Shown here piece by piece: positions 1-13,800 of a stretch of 32,402 nucleotides of DNA. This DNA is from an uncultured Saprospiraceae bacterium (GTDB lineage: Bacteria > Bacteroidota > Bacteroidia > Chitinophagales > Saprospiraceae): assembly GCA_937922815.1 (NCBI GenBank), contig CALAJP010000026.1, forward strand, positions 1-32,402, in the 5' to 3' direction. Each line of letters starts with the position of its first letter. Position 1 is the first letter of the stretch. The notes below the pieces were generated by a model, which had not been told where the DNA came from, searched no databases, and saw nothing but the letters and a program-made list of their open reading frames with translations. A program made the position numbers and the translations under genes.

Positions 1-102
1 GACTATAAGACGCTTTTTTAGCATATTTGTACCCCTCTTCTAGTGAGCGTTTTTCTGATTCACTTAGTTTTAATACTTTTATTCTACGACTCATCTTTTT
101 TC

Positions 103-146
103 TATAAAGTTAATATATATTTATTTTTGATAGACTACTTAACTTT
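103..146 (+). promoter_or_regulatory. Leader copy 1, shared with 31512-31554; contains a TATTTTTG -7-like box
   Basis: This 44-bp stretch matches 31512-31554 at about 39 positions with one single-base gap. Both contain TATTTTTG (here 122-129), which fits the Bacteroidota -7 consensus TAnnTTTG, followed by a conserved ACTACTTAA. The single-base gap puts the two copies in different reading frames, so the conservation is at the DNA level rather than the protein level. If the box is a real -7 element, transcription would start near 134-137, after the TTG at 127, and the mRNA would be nearly leaderless. Confidence 0.45.
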
Positions 147-1563
147 CTCTTTCTTTGCCATATTATTTTCTTGTAAAGAAGAAAGTTTTGAAGTAATCCC
201 AGAACCTATTCTACCTCCACAAATAACGGGTATTACACCTAACTTATCTGATGTAGGAACAAGAGTAAATATTTCGGGAACAAATTTTAGTTTGGTAAGG
301 GCTAACAACAAAGTATTTTTCAGCGAAAATGCTTCTGCACTAATTGTTGCAGCAACAGACAGCACACTTACCGTAGAAGTACCTGAAGGAGCTGTAACAG
401 GAGCTATAAAACTATCTCTAGCCAATTTCTCTGTAGAAGGACCTCAATTTATGGTTGTTCCTGCTCCTATTATTGATAGTATTCGACCACAAGTAGCAAA
501 TTTTGGTGACACCATTAGTATTTACGGTAATAACTTTAGTGACCAAAGTGTTGATAATATCATTACTCTAAATGAAAACGAAATAACTACGGTAGAGTCG
601 TCAACCACTCTATTAAAAATAGTTGTGCCCGAAGACGCATTATCTGACAATATTTCAATAAATGTATTTGGTCAAATTACGGAAAGTGAAACATTAACAT
701 TCGCTCCAAAAATCACTCAATTAAGTGCTGATTCTGTTAGACAAGGTGAAGAAGTTACTATTTCGGGGATAAATTTTGATGATGATATTTCTAAAAACGA
801 AGTTCTTATTGGAGGAGAAATTGCAACAATAACTAATGTAACTTCTACAGAGATCACAGCCTTAGTACCATTTACAGCCACACAAGCTGGATTAATAACA
901 GTAAATGTTAATGACTTTTCTGTTAACAGCACGATGACGTTCAAACCTATCCTTGTAGGAACTACAGTAATTACTCAAATTAATGTTGCTGAAGATGATG
1001 TAGAAGAATCTATTTCTCTTGCAGATAGTACAGAAGGTCGTAGAATGTCCCTTCTAAGTAATGATCTGGAAATTGCAGAAATTGATGCAGCTGGGACTCC
1101 TGATATAGGCTTAGTAAAACTAGGTTTTAGATTTAATAATGTTCAAGTACCTCAAGGGGTTAACATTCTTTCTGCTAATGTTCAATTGGTGGCAGATAAT
1201 AGTGGTTCAAACCCTGCTGAAGTAACAATATATGGAGAAAACACAGGTAATGCTGCTCCCTATACTGAAGAAGCAGGTAATCTAACGAGTAGAGACGTTA
1301 CAACAGCTAATGTAGTTTGGAATATTCCTGAATGGTTATCCGCAGGAGATATCACTCCAAGTCAGCTTACTAATGATATTGAGAGTATTGTCCAAGAAAT
1401 TGTAAATCGAGACGATTGGGTTATTGGAAACAGTATTAATATCATAATGGTACCATCTGGAGATTCTGCAAATCAAACTTCTGCTTCTGGAGGTAGAGAA
1501 GCTGAATCTTATGATGATGATAACCCAGATGAAGGGGCTAGGTTAAGTATTAGATATGAATAA
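127..1563 (+). CDS. TIG/IPT-domain surface lipoprotein with C-terminal DNRLRE/CBM96-like domain
   Basis: Probable exported lipoprotein. A short hydrophobic stretch ends in a lipobox-like LFSC followed by KEES, and the Cys would be residue 16 from a TTG start at 127. Three TIG/IPT immunoglobulin-like domains follow, each opening with a pattern such as ITGITPNLSDVGTRVNISG or APKITQLSADSVRQGEEVTI. The last ~190 residues carry an iGL-rF-n-v-P-G-nI-sA-v-l beta-sandwich pattern ending in LSIRYE, resembling DNRLRE/CBM96-like domains of secreted proteins. A role in surface adhesion or glycan binding is inference. There is no ATG on this strand upstream of the lipobox. The frame is also open from GTG at 43, but that start would put a second hydrophobic segment before the lipobox. 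The 5' end may therefore be altered. The 3' end is intact and is followed by a strong terminator. Confidence 0.75.
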   Translation: MIDYLTFSFFAILFSCKEESFEVIPEPILPPQITGITPNLSDVGTRVNISGTNFSLVRANNKVFFSENASALIVAATDSTLTVEVPEGAVTGAIKLSLANFSVEGPQFMVVPAPIIDSIRPQVANFGDTISIYGNNFSDQSVDNIITLNENEITTVESSTTLLKIVVPEDALSDNISINVFGQITESETLTFAPKITQLSADSVRQGEEVTISGINFDDDISKNEVLIGGEIATITNVTSTEITALVPFTATQAGLITVNVNDFSVNSTMTFKPILVGTTVITQINVAEDDVEESISLADSTEGRRMSLLSNDLEIAEIDAAGTPDIGLVKLGFRFNNVQVPQGVNILSANVQLVADNSGSNPAEVTIYGENTGNAAPYTEEAGNLTSRDVTTANVVWNIPEWLSAGDITPSQLTNDIESIVQEIVNRDDWVIGNSINIIMVPSGDSANQTSASGGREAESYDDDNPDEGARLSIRYE

Positions 1564-1577
1564 TCAATAAAATAGAA

Positions 1578-1608
1578 AAGAGGGGTTGAATCTCAACTCC
1601 TCTTTTTT
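1578..1608 (+). terminator. Rho-independent terminator of the lipoprotein gene, possibly bidirectional
   Basis: A 12-bp stem (AAGAGGGGTTGA with TCAACTCCTCTT, one G-U pair) has a 3-nt loop at 1590-1592 and runs into a T-tract (1603-1608). On the minus strand the same hairpin is followed by a weaker T-rich tract, so it may also stop transcription from the giant convergent gene, which shows no other terminator. Confidence 0.85.
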
Positions 1609-1632
1609 ATTTAAAAGTAAAATTATTACATA

Positions 1633-1803
1633 TTAGACATTATTACGAATGAATTTATATGGATTAAAAATGTTCTTTTTACCTCACTCTTTGTCAAGCA
1701 CTCATCTTAATAGCTATGTAGGTATTAGATTCCGTGCTTTCCTTGATTGAAATAAAAATTTCTATTTGTTCTCACATACAATCCAATTCGTAATAACGTC
1801 TAA
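1633..1803 (+). mobile_element. MITE-like element, copy A (171 bp)
   Basis: The left end TTAGACATTATTACGAAT and the right end ATTCGTAATAACGTCTAA are inverted repeats of each other over 18 bp with one mismatch. Inside is a hairpin: AAGCAC pairs with GTGCTT and ATCTtAATA pairs with TATTAGAT. There is no open frame of useful length. Near-identical copies occur at 19272-19442 (opposite orientation) and 32100-32268. This copy lies between two convergent genes, 29 bp beyond the stop codon of the giant adhesin gene. I saw no clear target-site duplication. Confidence 0.8.
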
Positions 1804-1832
1804 CCTATCTCATCTAGTCCGTCAACTCTTAA

Positions 1833-4800
1833 TTATCGAGACAATTGAATATATCCCGATTTGACAAACTCTTGATCCCCTTTTATCTGCAATACATAAA
1901 AATAGGTTCCGTCAGGAAGTAAATTATTTTCGTGTGTTCCGTCCCACCCATTTTCGTTTTGGAAGTTTTCGATATAGAAAATTTCGTTCCCATATCTATT
2001 AAAAATACGTACTTCATTTAACGGGTATTGATCTATGCCTAATATTTTAAATTCATCATTGACTCCATCTCCATTGGGCGATATTCCTGAATAAACAATT
2101 ACAGGTTCACAAACAATATTTATATGAATGGTAGCCGTATCATAAACATTTCCTTGGCTAATGACATAAATAAACGAATCTACAATATCACATGCTTCTC
2201 CGTCATGTTCATATTCTATTTCATAATTATCAAGAATTCCAATTCTACCATGGGCAGGTTCGCTAATTATTTCAAAATCATCAATTTGGTCTACATTCGT
2301 ATCGTTAGCTAAAGGGCTAATGATGTCTGTTTTTTCAGTAATAAAGTAAATATCATCATCTACCGCATCTAGTTTTTCTCGCTCATTTACAATTTCGACA
2401 ATAGTGGTATCGCAAATGCCTGCACCGTTACACAAAACATAACATAACTGATCGCCCTTGTCCAAATAGCCTTCAAGTGTAATGCATAAATCTGCTCCAA
2501 TTTCAGATTCTTCAACGGCAAGTTCTTCACCGCATATTTTACTAAGCGTTACATTATTCCCTATTTCGGTAGAATCTAAACAGAAGCTAAGTGAAGTTTC
2601 CCCTTCTTTCCAATCAAGTTCTAAGGTGTCTTTTGAAGGAAGATTTGTGCGGATATAAATGTAATTAGTGTCACATACATTATCAATGCAAGTAGCGATT
2701 TTGATTTTATCATCTCCTAATTCATCACTTTTTATATCTATGCAGTTGTCATTTTGATCAACAACCAAAGAGTCTAAATCTTCAAGAATAGACAATTCAC
2801 CATCAAAACAAAATTCAGTAGTTCTTTCAATAACTACGTTCAGCGTATCCGATTTTTTAGTTTCACTTAGGCTAAATACTTTTCTAAAGTCTGGTTCATA
2901 ATTATTTTCGTTCTCTTTAGGAAAATCCATGATTGATATAATATTATTCATGAAATTTTCTGTTGGATTGTCTGTTTTGATTACTTCATCAAATGCATCA
3001 TCAAGACCATCTTTATCCACATCTGTCTGTGAAGCTAATTTATTAAATGCTTCTTCATTGTCTAATAATTCATCTCCATCAGAATCTAAGTCTAAGTAAT
3101 CATAAACTCCATCGGAATCTGTATCGATGGGGATATTCCAAACCTGTGTATTTCCATCTTCGAATGCGTCATCAAGACCATCTTTATCCACATCTCTACC
3201 TAGAGGCATTATTGGATTTTCTGTAGTTTTTTGTGCTTCAATCCAATCTACGATTCCGTCATTATCCGAATCAATGTCTTTATAATTAGGAATACCATCC
3301 TTATCTTTGTCCATATCTAAAAGAATAAGAACATCAAAATCATCTCTAAGTCCGTCTTTATTCTCATCAACAAAATCATTCATCAACCCATCGCCATTCA
3401 AATCTTTCAGACCTGCTTCGATAGCATCTAAAATGCCATCATTATCAGAATCAATATCATGCTTATCTAATATTCCATCACCATCAGTATCTCCATCGCC
3501 CTCTACATAATCAGGGATTCCGTCATTATCGTTATCTAAATCATACTCATTCGTGACACCATCATTATCAATATCATCGTCATTTCCGTCGTCATCGTCA
3601 CTTCCGTCGTCATCGTCACTTCCGTCGTCATCGTCACTTCCGTCGTCATCGTCACTTCCGTCGTCATCATCACTTCCGTCGTCATCATCACTTTCGTCGT
3701 CATCATCACTTTCGTCGTCATCATCACTTTCGTCGTCATCATCACTTTCGTCGTCATCGTCACTTTCGTCGTCATCGTCACTTTCGTCGTCATCGTCACT
3801 TTCGTCGTCATCGTCACTTTCGTCGTCACATTCTCTTTCAGTAACTTGAAATTTCACAGAATCAATACAAGTTTCATTTCTAATTATCAAAGTGTATTCA
3901 CCTGCAATTAGGTTTTCTCTAACCTTAACATTATCAGATTGATTGTCTAGGTCTTTCCAAGACAATATTTCTCCTTCGATGCCACTATTAATAATAATTT
4001 TTCCATCATTTTCATCACAAGTTGCTGGTATTATCTCACTATCAATTTCATTACTAATAACATTAACTTCAAACGCATGCTGTATCATGCAAGCATTTTC
4101 GCTTTGTATCTGTATTAAAATAGATTCACTTTTTTGAATATCTTTTATCGTTATGGTATTTCCATTTTTATCCGCTTCAAAAAAGTTTGATTTCCAAACG
4201 ATAGAACTTGCATTTTCTATTGAGAATTCAACGTCAGTACCTTTACAAACCGTAGTATCCTTAGGTAATACAAATGTCGTTGAAGAATTGAGCACTTCAA
4301 TGATAAAGGTAGAGTCTATTTGACAACCTAAATCGTTTGTCCAAACAACCGAAAATTCATGTTTGCCAACCAATAATTCATCCTCATATTTCCAGTTTTT
4401 TGATTCTAAACTGTTTCCTTCAGCATCTTTCCACAACCAAGTTCCACTAGCTTCGCCTCCTTCTAAAAGGATATCACTTCCCAAACATAACGAAGTTGGG
4501 TAACTGAAAGAAAAGCTTGAAATATCATTCACTAAAATATCAATAGAAGATTGTTCTTCACATTCATCTATACTTCGAGCGGTATACTTACCCGTCATCG
4601 TGGCATTAGAATTGGATATAACTAGCTCTTTTGTAATTGTATCAACTCCATTTGGTCCTGTCCAGCGAAAATCTTTTTTAGGGAAATTTGTAGTTAAAGT
4701 GAATGATTCTCCAGCGCAAATTTCTTCTTTGGTACTTACAATTTGTAGCCCTTCTGCTAAAGATTCTATAGTTACGGTGTCTATTATTTTATGCGAGCAA

Positions 4801-7800
4801 TTATTATTTTCTATGGTTAATTGAACTGCATATTTTTTAGCACCTTCATTAAAAATAACTTTTGTAGAATCTACATTAGGATTTTCTACTGTTGCACCAA
4901 ATACCTCCCAGCTCAAATTTTCATATTCTCCTAGATTTTCAGCTACAAGCGAATATGTTGCGGTATTACAAAATACATCCGACTTCAACTCGAATGTGGT
5001 ATTTATTACATTCTCAATATTATAAATCACCTCATTACTTTGTGCTTGGTTACAACCATTGGTCGCTGTCCAAATGTATTTTATAGCTACAATATTATCA
5101 TTTTCATCTTTCACCAAAACAGAATCATAACTAACTGCAAGGTCAATAATTAGTTGTTTAGCCGTAACATTAGGTAATTCTATTTCGGAAAGGCAACTTA
5201 CGTTTTGTTCTTCAGTAGGAACATTATTAAATGTAATGGGTGTAGTATTTTTTACTAATAAATTGACTTCGTTCGTTGATGGGTTCGTTAACGTTATTTT
5301 TTTGTTTTCTGAACGGCTATAATAATCGTTTTCCACCATTTCGAAACCTGCAAATACAAACTCAAATTCAGTAATGAAGTAAACTTCTGACGATATAATA
5401 TTAGAAAATACAAACTTTCCATTTTCATCACTAATTTGTGTTCCAATGGTATCATTTGAAAGATTCATTAAATGAATTTTTAGATTTCCATAAGGTAAAT
5501 TTCCTTCTTCGGTTGTGCATTCAATATCTACTTGACCTTCGATTTGGTATAAACTTTCGTTATCGCAGTTATTTTCAATTTCAATTTGATATACATTACT
5601 ACAATCCGTACCATTAGTAATCGTAAATTTGTAATTTCCTAGCCCTAAATCTTCTCTAAACGTATCACTATTTCCATCTTCCCAAGACACCGTATAACCC
5701 ACAGGAATATTTTCTATTTCAATAGAACCGTTACTATCGCAACCCATATCAGATTTCAGAATATTGACTGCTGCAAATGGGCTTTTTTCGATAGTAAATG
5801 TGGAGTCTACCTTCACAGAACAAGCTCCCATTATTCCTGTAACAGAAACATTAATATTGGTATCTAAGTTCGTGTTAATATAAATTGGTTCGGCTATATC
5901 AAATTCTTTTCCATTAATGTTCCATTCGTAAGAATCAAAAGATAAGTTTTCGATATGAAAAGCGATACTATCTTGGGTACAATTTTTCGATTCTAAGACA
6001 ACCAAAAAGTCTCCTTCTAAGGCAGATATTTTAACTTCTTTTTTAATAGAACAGTTATTATCAGTAGTTACTTCGACCGTATAGGTTCCTAGTTGATTTT
6101 CTTGAATATTATCAAAAGAAATATTCGTGTCAAAAGAGAAAAAGTTATTTGGTCCTTTCCAGAAAGCAGTGGTTGCTCCTGTAACGACCAACTCTAAATC
6201 TGCCCCCAAACAAACTGCGGTGTCAGGTGTAATGGTAACTGGTAAATTGTCTAATATTGTTATTTCTTTTTGGCTAGTTCCAGCACAACCAACCAATGGA
6301 TCTGCATATAAAGTCAACAAATAGGTTCCAGCATCCAAACTTTCGGATTCGATGGTATCTTTTTGAAGGTTCGATTCATAACCAAAATTACTAGTCCACG
6401 AATAATTAGTCGTTTCTAATCCTCTTGCCGAAAGGTAAATATCTTGTCCTTTGCAATATTCTTCTTTATCTATGTCAATACTCGGAGTTCCTGAACGATT
6501 TACTTGAATATCCTTTTTAACGGTACTTGAACAGCCCGATTCGTTAGATATTTCAACTTTAAATTCTCCATTATAAAATAATTTCGCAGAAGGAATAATT
6601 ACTTTTTGTTCTGTTGATTTAAAACCATTAGGTCCTGTCCAAGCAAAACGGTCTCCGCTTGAAGCCGTTAATATAATACTATCATTTTCGCAATAAATAG
6701 AATCTCCTATTATTTCTGTATTATTACTACTCCCTTTCTGAACCAATACTTCTACTTTTCCTTTTACTTGACAACCTAAAGCATCCGTAATTTGTACGGT
6801 AACAAAAAAGTCATCAGCCTCGTCTATTGTAATTTTCGGAGCATTGGTACTCTTAGAACTTAAGGTACCCACTGGCGTTGACCATTCAAAAACATAAGGT
6901 GCTTGTCCATTTAATGGTCTCGCGGATAATAATGCTGTATTTGATTCACATAATTTTATAGTTTCAGGAAACAATTCTACTTCCAAACTAGACTTAAACA
7001 CATAAATACTTGAGTCTTTGGTTTCATTTCCACATTCGTCTGTAGCTGTCCAAATGTATTTTATAGAATCAATATTATCTCCCGTTTTATACAAAACGGA
7101 GTCCACAGTAATTACAGCAGCAGAAACATCATCAATCGCATTAACCCCGTCAATATCTACGCCTTTTCCACATTCAGCATCACTTGTTGGTATACCATAA
7201 ATAATAGGCGAAATATTATCCTTATAACCCGCATTTACATAGGTCGTTAAATTGGCTGCAGTACTTTTAAATGATACTTTACCTGCGTCATCTATGTGAC
7301 TATACGAAGTACTATCTAATGAAAATTGTTTGGCAACGACAAAGCCCGAAGGGGTTTCGAAAAAGATATTGTAATTAGTAGAAGCTTTGACTTCTAATAG
7401 ATATTCACCATTTTCGTCTGTAGTAATAGTTTCGATGCTTTTATCTCTATCATTTTGCAACCTAACGGTAACATTTTCCAAAACATCGTCACCTTTTTGA
7501 TATTTACCATCTCCATCACAATCCAAAAAGGCAATTCCCTCTACCGTTGTGATACAACTATTGATGTTTGCATTACGGTAATCTGTTTCTAAATCGTAGG
7601 TGACTTCAGCAAAATAAGAGTCGTCCGTTTCTAAATGTTTAGCTAATCCGTTAACGTTATAAGGAGCAGGAACAACGCCAAGATAGTTGGCAGTAGAGGC
7701 TGTTTTAGCTTCGTAAGTATCAAAACATCTATCGTTATCAGAATCTCTATCCAAAGCATCAGGAAACTGATCGTTATCACTATTAATTAAAGTCAGTTCT

Positions 7801-10800
7801 CTTCCTCCTAAATTGGGGTCATAATCGTCGTGCAGTCCGTCAAAGTTAGTATCTTTCCATGCGGTTTGTGGTTGAACATTATCAATAGGTTGACTTTCGA
7901 TATTGTCCAAAACACCATCGTTATCAGAATCAATATCTAAATAATCGTTAATGCCATCATCGTCAAAATCACAATCTTTGGTAACTGTACAAGTATATCT
8001 ATCGATAAGAACATAAACATCCATTGTTTCAGGACCATTAGGCGACCCACCATCTACACGAATGGTTATTTCCGAGACATAATCACTATTTATCTGTATT
8101 CTTGCATATTCCTCGTTTCCTCTTATGGTTCTATTATTTACATAATGTGCATTTCCTCTCAACATAGAGATATTATGATTGAAGCTTAGTTGAACGTCAT
8201 GCGAACTATTTCCAATGGTATGGAGTGCTAGTTGGGGTCTATAAACAGGTACGGTAAAACGAATAGTATGTACTTTTCCATTATAATTATTATCAACACC
8301 TGATGACCTTAAACCATTTCCATGTAATGTTGCTTTTACTTCACATTCGCCAATTCTTGCCGTAGCTGTACGAAAATTAGAGTTTCCTACCCAATTCCCA
8401 AACTGTTGGTATGTTGGCAAAATAACTTGTTCTACCGAAGACCCGCATTCTGCTTCGTTAATGTTTTTTATTCCGTCATTATCTTCATCAATATCTAATG
8501 CATCTGAAATATTATCTCCATCAGCATCTGGTTTACAATCGTATTTCACCGCAAACACACTTTCAATTAAAATATTATCATTAGGGTTCGTAGTTGTTAT
8601 ATTTATCTTATTCACTCCATCAAAGTTAGATATTGTTTCTATCTGATATTCATCGTAATCTATCTTTCGATATTCTGTTTTCAAAATTTCGTTAGAAGTG
8701 CTTAACAACTCGATTTTAATTAGAGAAGAATTGTTTTCTGCCTCATTTTTGCCTCTAATAATTATTTCGTTAGTATTATCCAACGCCTTACTAAAGTTTA
8801 TGGTAACAGATTTATTTTTTCCGTTTAACGTAATTCCTTTATCGTCTGGTTTTCCTGTTAATAAATTAGCATTAGTTCCTGAATTGCTATTAGCTGATTG
8901 AGCATACGAGAAGCTACTTACTACATATTTATTAGTTTTTCCGCAATCTTTTTTAGGAATATCTCTAAAATCCGCTTCTGAGTTAGCGTTAGCATCGGGC
9001 AAGTCCAATGCGGAAGTTATGATTCCTGCAGGATAATTATATTTTCCATTTCCTTTATCAATAGTATCATCTAAACCATTTTTATTAGAATCTCCCTTTT
9101 TTGCAGTTAAATTAGATTCTATATTATCTACTTTTCCATCATTATCGGAATCCGTATCTAAATAATCTGGCTTATCAGCCAAATCTGAATTTTCAACACT
9201 AATAGGTACGCCTCCTTGGTCAACATCATACGCATTGTCCAAACCATCGTTATCAGAATCTAAAAAAGTTGGTGGATAATATCGGTGCGTTGGCATTGCT
9301 TCTATATTATCAGGAATATTGTCATTATCCGAATCTAAATCTAAATAATTGGGGATGTTATCTCCATCGCTATCATTATCAACTTGCTCGATAACATCTA
9401 ATATTCCATCATTATCATCGTCAATATCTATTTTGTCAATAACACCATCAGAATCAGTATCTAATTCGCAGCCTGACCGCCACGCTTCAATAGCATCTAA
9501 TGATAATGTTCCTGAATTATTTAACACCACAATTTTGATAAATGTAGCACCTTCGTTAATAGGTAAATCTAGTGCAGATACTTTCAATAAATCATAAGGT
9601 TGAGGAGAACTAAAACCAGCCGATGTACCAAAACTAACCTCTATTTTGCTACTTGTTGTTTTATTCAAAAACAATCTAAGGATATCTCCTTCTTTAAAAC
9701 TTTCTGAAACCAGAATTGATATTTCTTCTCCTGCGTCGAAATTTATATACGAATTATCTTTAGGTTCTAATAAGTCATTTGTGTTCTTTGAAGCACTTGC
9801 TACTTGTGCTAAAGTTAATTTTTCGATAGGCAAATACACCTCACCATCATCTTCACATTTCTTTTGGTTTGCACTCAAACGGTAGTTCACTTCTCCAATA
9901 TTATTTGAATTTAATATCATTGAAAAGTCATCAAAAATACCATTCACGTCCGAATAACCGTTCTCCGATTGGTAAGAATCTGAAAGTCCATTTTGGTCAG
10001 CATCTACATTAGCATTAGGGTTTGCTGTTCCTTCTTCATTATCATTTTTCCCATTTTCATTAGCGTCTGAATCTAAGTAATCCGGGGTTTTATCATTATC
10101 TGTGTCAATAGCGAATAAGGTTGCTCCAAGTGCGGTATTTGAGTCATAGACATCATCAATTCCATTTCTATTTTCATCTTTATTGGATGGTGGCACATAG
10201 CTAAATGAATATTGGGCTTCTAAATTATCAGGAATACCGTCGTTGTCAGAATCCAAATCGTTTTTATCTACGATACCATCGTTGTCCGTATCAATACATT
10301 TTTCTTCGGCACTAATTACCGTTACGATGTTGTCAATATTTAATCGAATATTATCACCATCAATTTTTTTACTCGTAAAAGTAATGGTTTCATTGTTAGC
10401 TTTCGCCTTAAAATAGACTTCATTAAATGTCCATTCATCTTCGTCAATGTCAATAGGACTGTGGTGTGAATATCCATAGCGAGTATGGTCGGCATTTTTA
10501 ACTTCCCAGTATGCAAGTCCTTGTGATGGATTACTATTCTTTGAAGTTATTTTACTTACAAAACTGATTCTATAAGTCTCTCCTATTTTTAATTCAGTTA
10601 ACTTCAGCGAGAACGAATTGTTCGAATTAGCTTCTAAAAACTTATTTCCATTTTTAGTTTTTACCGTTGCATTTCCATTACCTTTTGTCCACGTGTCATC
10701 CCAGCTAAAATTCTCAAAATCATTTTCAAAGTTAGATGACCCTGAATTTGAATCATAGCATTCATAATAATCCAATATTCCATCATTGTCATCATCTAAA

Positions 10801-13800
10801 TCAATTCCATCAGGAACACCGTCCGAATCAGTATCAATACTATTGGCGGTTGCATTAGGAATTTGAGATAATAAATGACCACTAGTAAGGTCAGTGGCAG
10901 GTAAAAGTTCTGTAAATGAATATTTTTTATCTCTATTTTCAGCATTATTAGCAAATCCATTTTTGCCGTACGGTCCGTTTATTACTTTATTATTATGTTG
11001 ACTACTTATATTTCCTTCGACAACATCATAAAATCCATCATCATCTGCGTCTAAATCAAGATAATCGGGTACGCTATCATTATCTGTGTCCGTAGTTACA
11101 CAAGTTTTAACCCTAAGTCCAAATTCATTTTTCGAATTTGTAAAAGTACCTTCTTGTTCGCATGATAAGTTGAACGGAATTGGGTTAGCATATAGTCTAA
11201 ATACTATATACCAAGTCGGGTTTGTACTTTTTGAAGTAATTAATGTAACGCCTGATTCTATTTTGGAATTATCTCTATGATTAGTTACTTGGTTATTGGG
11301 GTCAATCAAGATTGCTTCTACTCCTTTTTCCCAACTGAGGCTAATATTTTGTTCCGCCATTTCTGTTTTTTGGGTAGAAATTCCAGGTCCCCAATAAATT
11401 AAGTCGATTGAAGTATTTGAAGAAGGTGTTATTTCAATTTCTTGCGTAACGGGCGAACTACTGTGTTCAACGGTATAGTTAAATGTAGAACGTTGAGTAG
11501 TGCCTGTTGTTATGCTTCCGTTAGAATTGGCAAATAATTTAGTTTCATTTGAATGATTGTAAAAAGAAGCAATTTGGTCAGTATTGTTATCCGATTGAGG
11601 TAAAACTAATCCGAAAGAACAGTTTTTTTCTCTATCGTCTGTTATTCCATCATTATCACTATCCACATCTTCAAAATCTACAATACCATCGTTATCGCTA
11701 TCCTCACAAAAGGTTAAATCTTTATTTAATAATAAAAATTCTTTTACAGTATAATTTAAATTTGCTGCTCGTGAGTCGTTGCTTTCTAAATGATTATGCA
11801 AGCCGTTAGTCCCGAAATGACCAATCAATTGACCTGCTTCCTGAAAAATACCGTGTCCTGCCTCAACAGCATCTGGGCAATTATCTCCGTCTGAGTCATT
11901 ATCCAAATGGTTGAATTTTTTATCATTATCGGTGTCCAAGTTTTCGCAAGATTTTATATCGAAGCCCGAAGCTCCCCAACCTACGATGCCTTTTTCAACA
12001 GATTTGTTGATAATTACATCAAATTCTTTATAAAAATCTCGAATCATCACATGAACTTGCCAAGCAGCTTCTGTTGATTTTACACTATTAATACTAAATT
12101 CGTCACCAGACTCTAATTCATCACCTGTATTATGGGAATTTATTTGATCTAATGGGTCATATATAACTGCCACTACCCCTTCAGGTAATTCCAAAGAAAT
12201 ATTATGTGCTGCAATTGTTAAGGTAGGATAATTAGAATTGTAAGGTACATTGACTCCATAGATTAGTTGCTCTACCGATTGAGATGCATCAATACTTATT
12301 ATCTCTTCAACTTCATTCTTGCTGTGATAATTGGCAAAATGCATTCCTTCTGTAGCCTTAAAATACGTTGGATAATAGTTGCTATAATTGGATAAATCAA
12401 TAGTAAAGTTAGCCAACACATCGCTGTCATTATTAAATTTTCCTGTAGTTGTTTTGGTCGGAGTATTAGTGACAATATCGGTTACTTCGTTTTCAATAAA
12501 GCATTTTTTTTCTTCAACGTCGCTAATACCGTCATTATCGTTATCTATATCCACCAAATTCCCTACCCCATCTTCGTCCGTATCAAAGCATAAATTAAGT
12601 GCTGCATTGTAAACAATATAATGAGTCGCTTTATAATTCACAAAACCATTATCTTTTGTTATTTCTTTGAAATCGACTAATCCATTTTGCCCTACTTCTC
12701 CTTTGAATTGAATATCTCCTGCGGTAATCGAACCACTCGATTCTATTATATCAGGACAATCATTATCATCACTATCAATATCTTTGTGGTTAGGCTTTGA
12801 GTCTTTATCTAAATCACAGGTTTCATCATATTCAAAAGCGTGAATTTTATATACATACGGGCTCGATGTTTTTCCATTTTTACCCACTAGTCTATATTTA
12901 TTATATCTTCTATTGGCGTTAATCTCAATAGAAACAGCTTGTGTGTTGTATGAACTTGTATTTAATTTTTTAAAAGCATTTTCTGATATTTCTATCCAAT
13001 CTGTACCGTTATATCCCTGAATAGAAAATAAATTGTCGGCATTTACAAAAGCAAAAGTATTATTAGCATGTTGAATATCGAGTTTAGACAATAATACGGG
13101 TTCATTAAAATCCAATTCAAACAACGTTTTATCTAACAACTCTTGATTGGCTGTAAAATAAATACCTTTGCTGTTAACATTACCAGGATTATCTGCGTCA
13201 ACCAGAACCTCCATTGCAGCTCCCGCTTTAATTAAATCCGTAGAAATCGTAATTTTTTCGTAATCAACTTTAGTGTTTATTTCATCACATAAGCCCATTT
13301 CTATATGGTCAACAATTCCGTCATTATCATCATCCACATCTATTAAATCAGGAATTTTATCTAAATCACTATCACTACAATTCTTAAACGTTGAGTTTGC
13401 ATAAAAAGTCAAAAAAGGTAAAAACAAAGGTTTTTCCTTATCCCCTTCCAATGAATTAAAATATCCATTACCCCCAACATTCGTATCTGAAGAAGGAATT
13501 TCTATTCCAGCTTCCATCGCATCTAAACAACCGTCGCCATCAGAATCTGTATCCAAATGATTAGGTTTTCCATCTTCGTCTATATCACAATCCGATTTAA
13601 TATATTCAAAATAAAATTCTCCTATTATTGCCCGTGTACTTCTGCCCTCAGTGGCGATAAGTTCATATTTTTGAAATATTTCCGAATTATCAAAAGCAAT
13701 ATAAAAAGAGCCTCTCTCTTTGCTATATTTGGATGATGTTGAGTATTCGAACGAGCTCACACCTATCAATTTCCATTCACTTCCTGTATATCCTAATAAT

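Noticed and set aside
3553-3849. CRISPR-like array or Ser-rich protein on the plus strand
   Set aside because: The repeats are contiguous 18-bp units without spacers, and the plus-strand Ser/Pro frame is only the antisense of the acidic linker of the adhesin.
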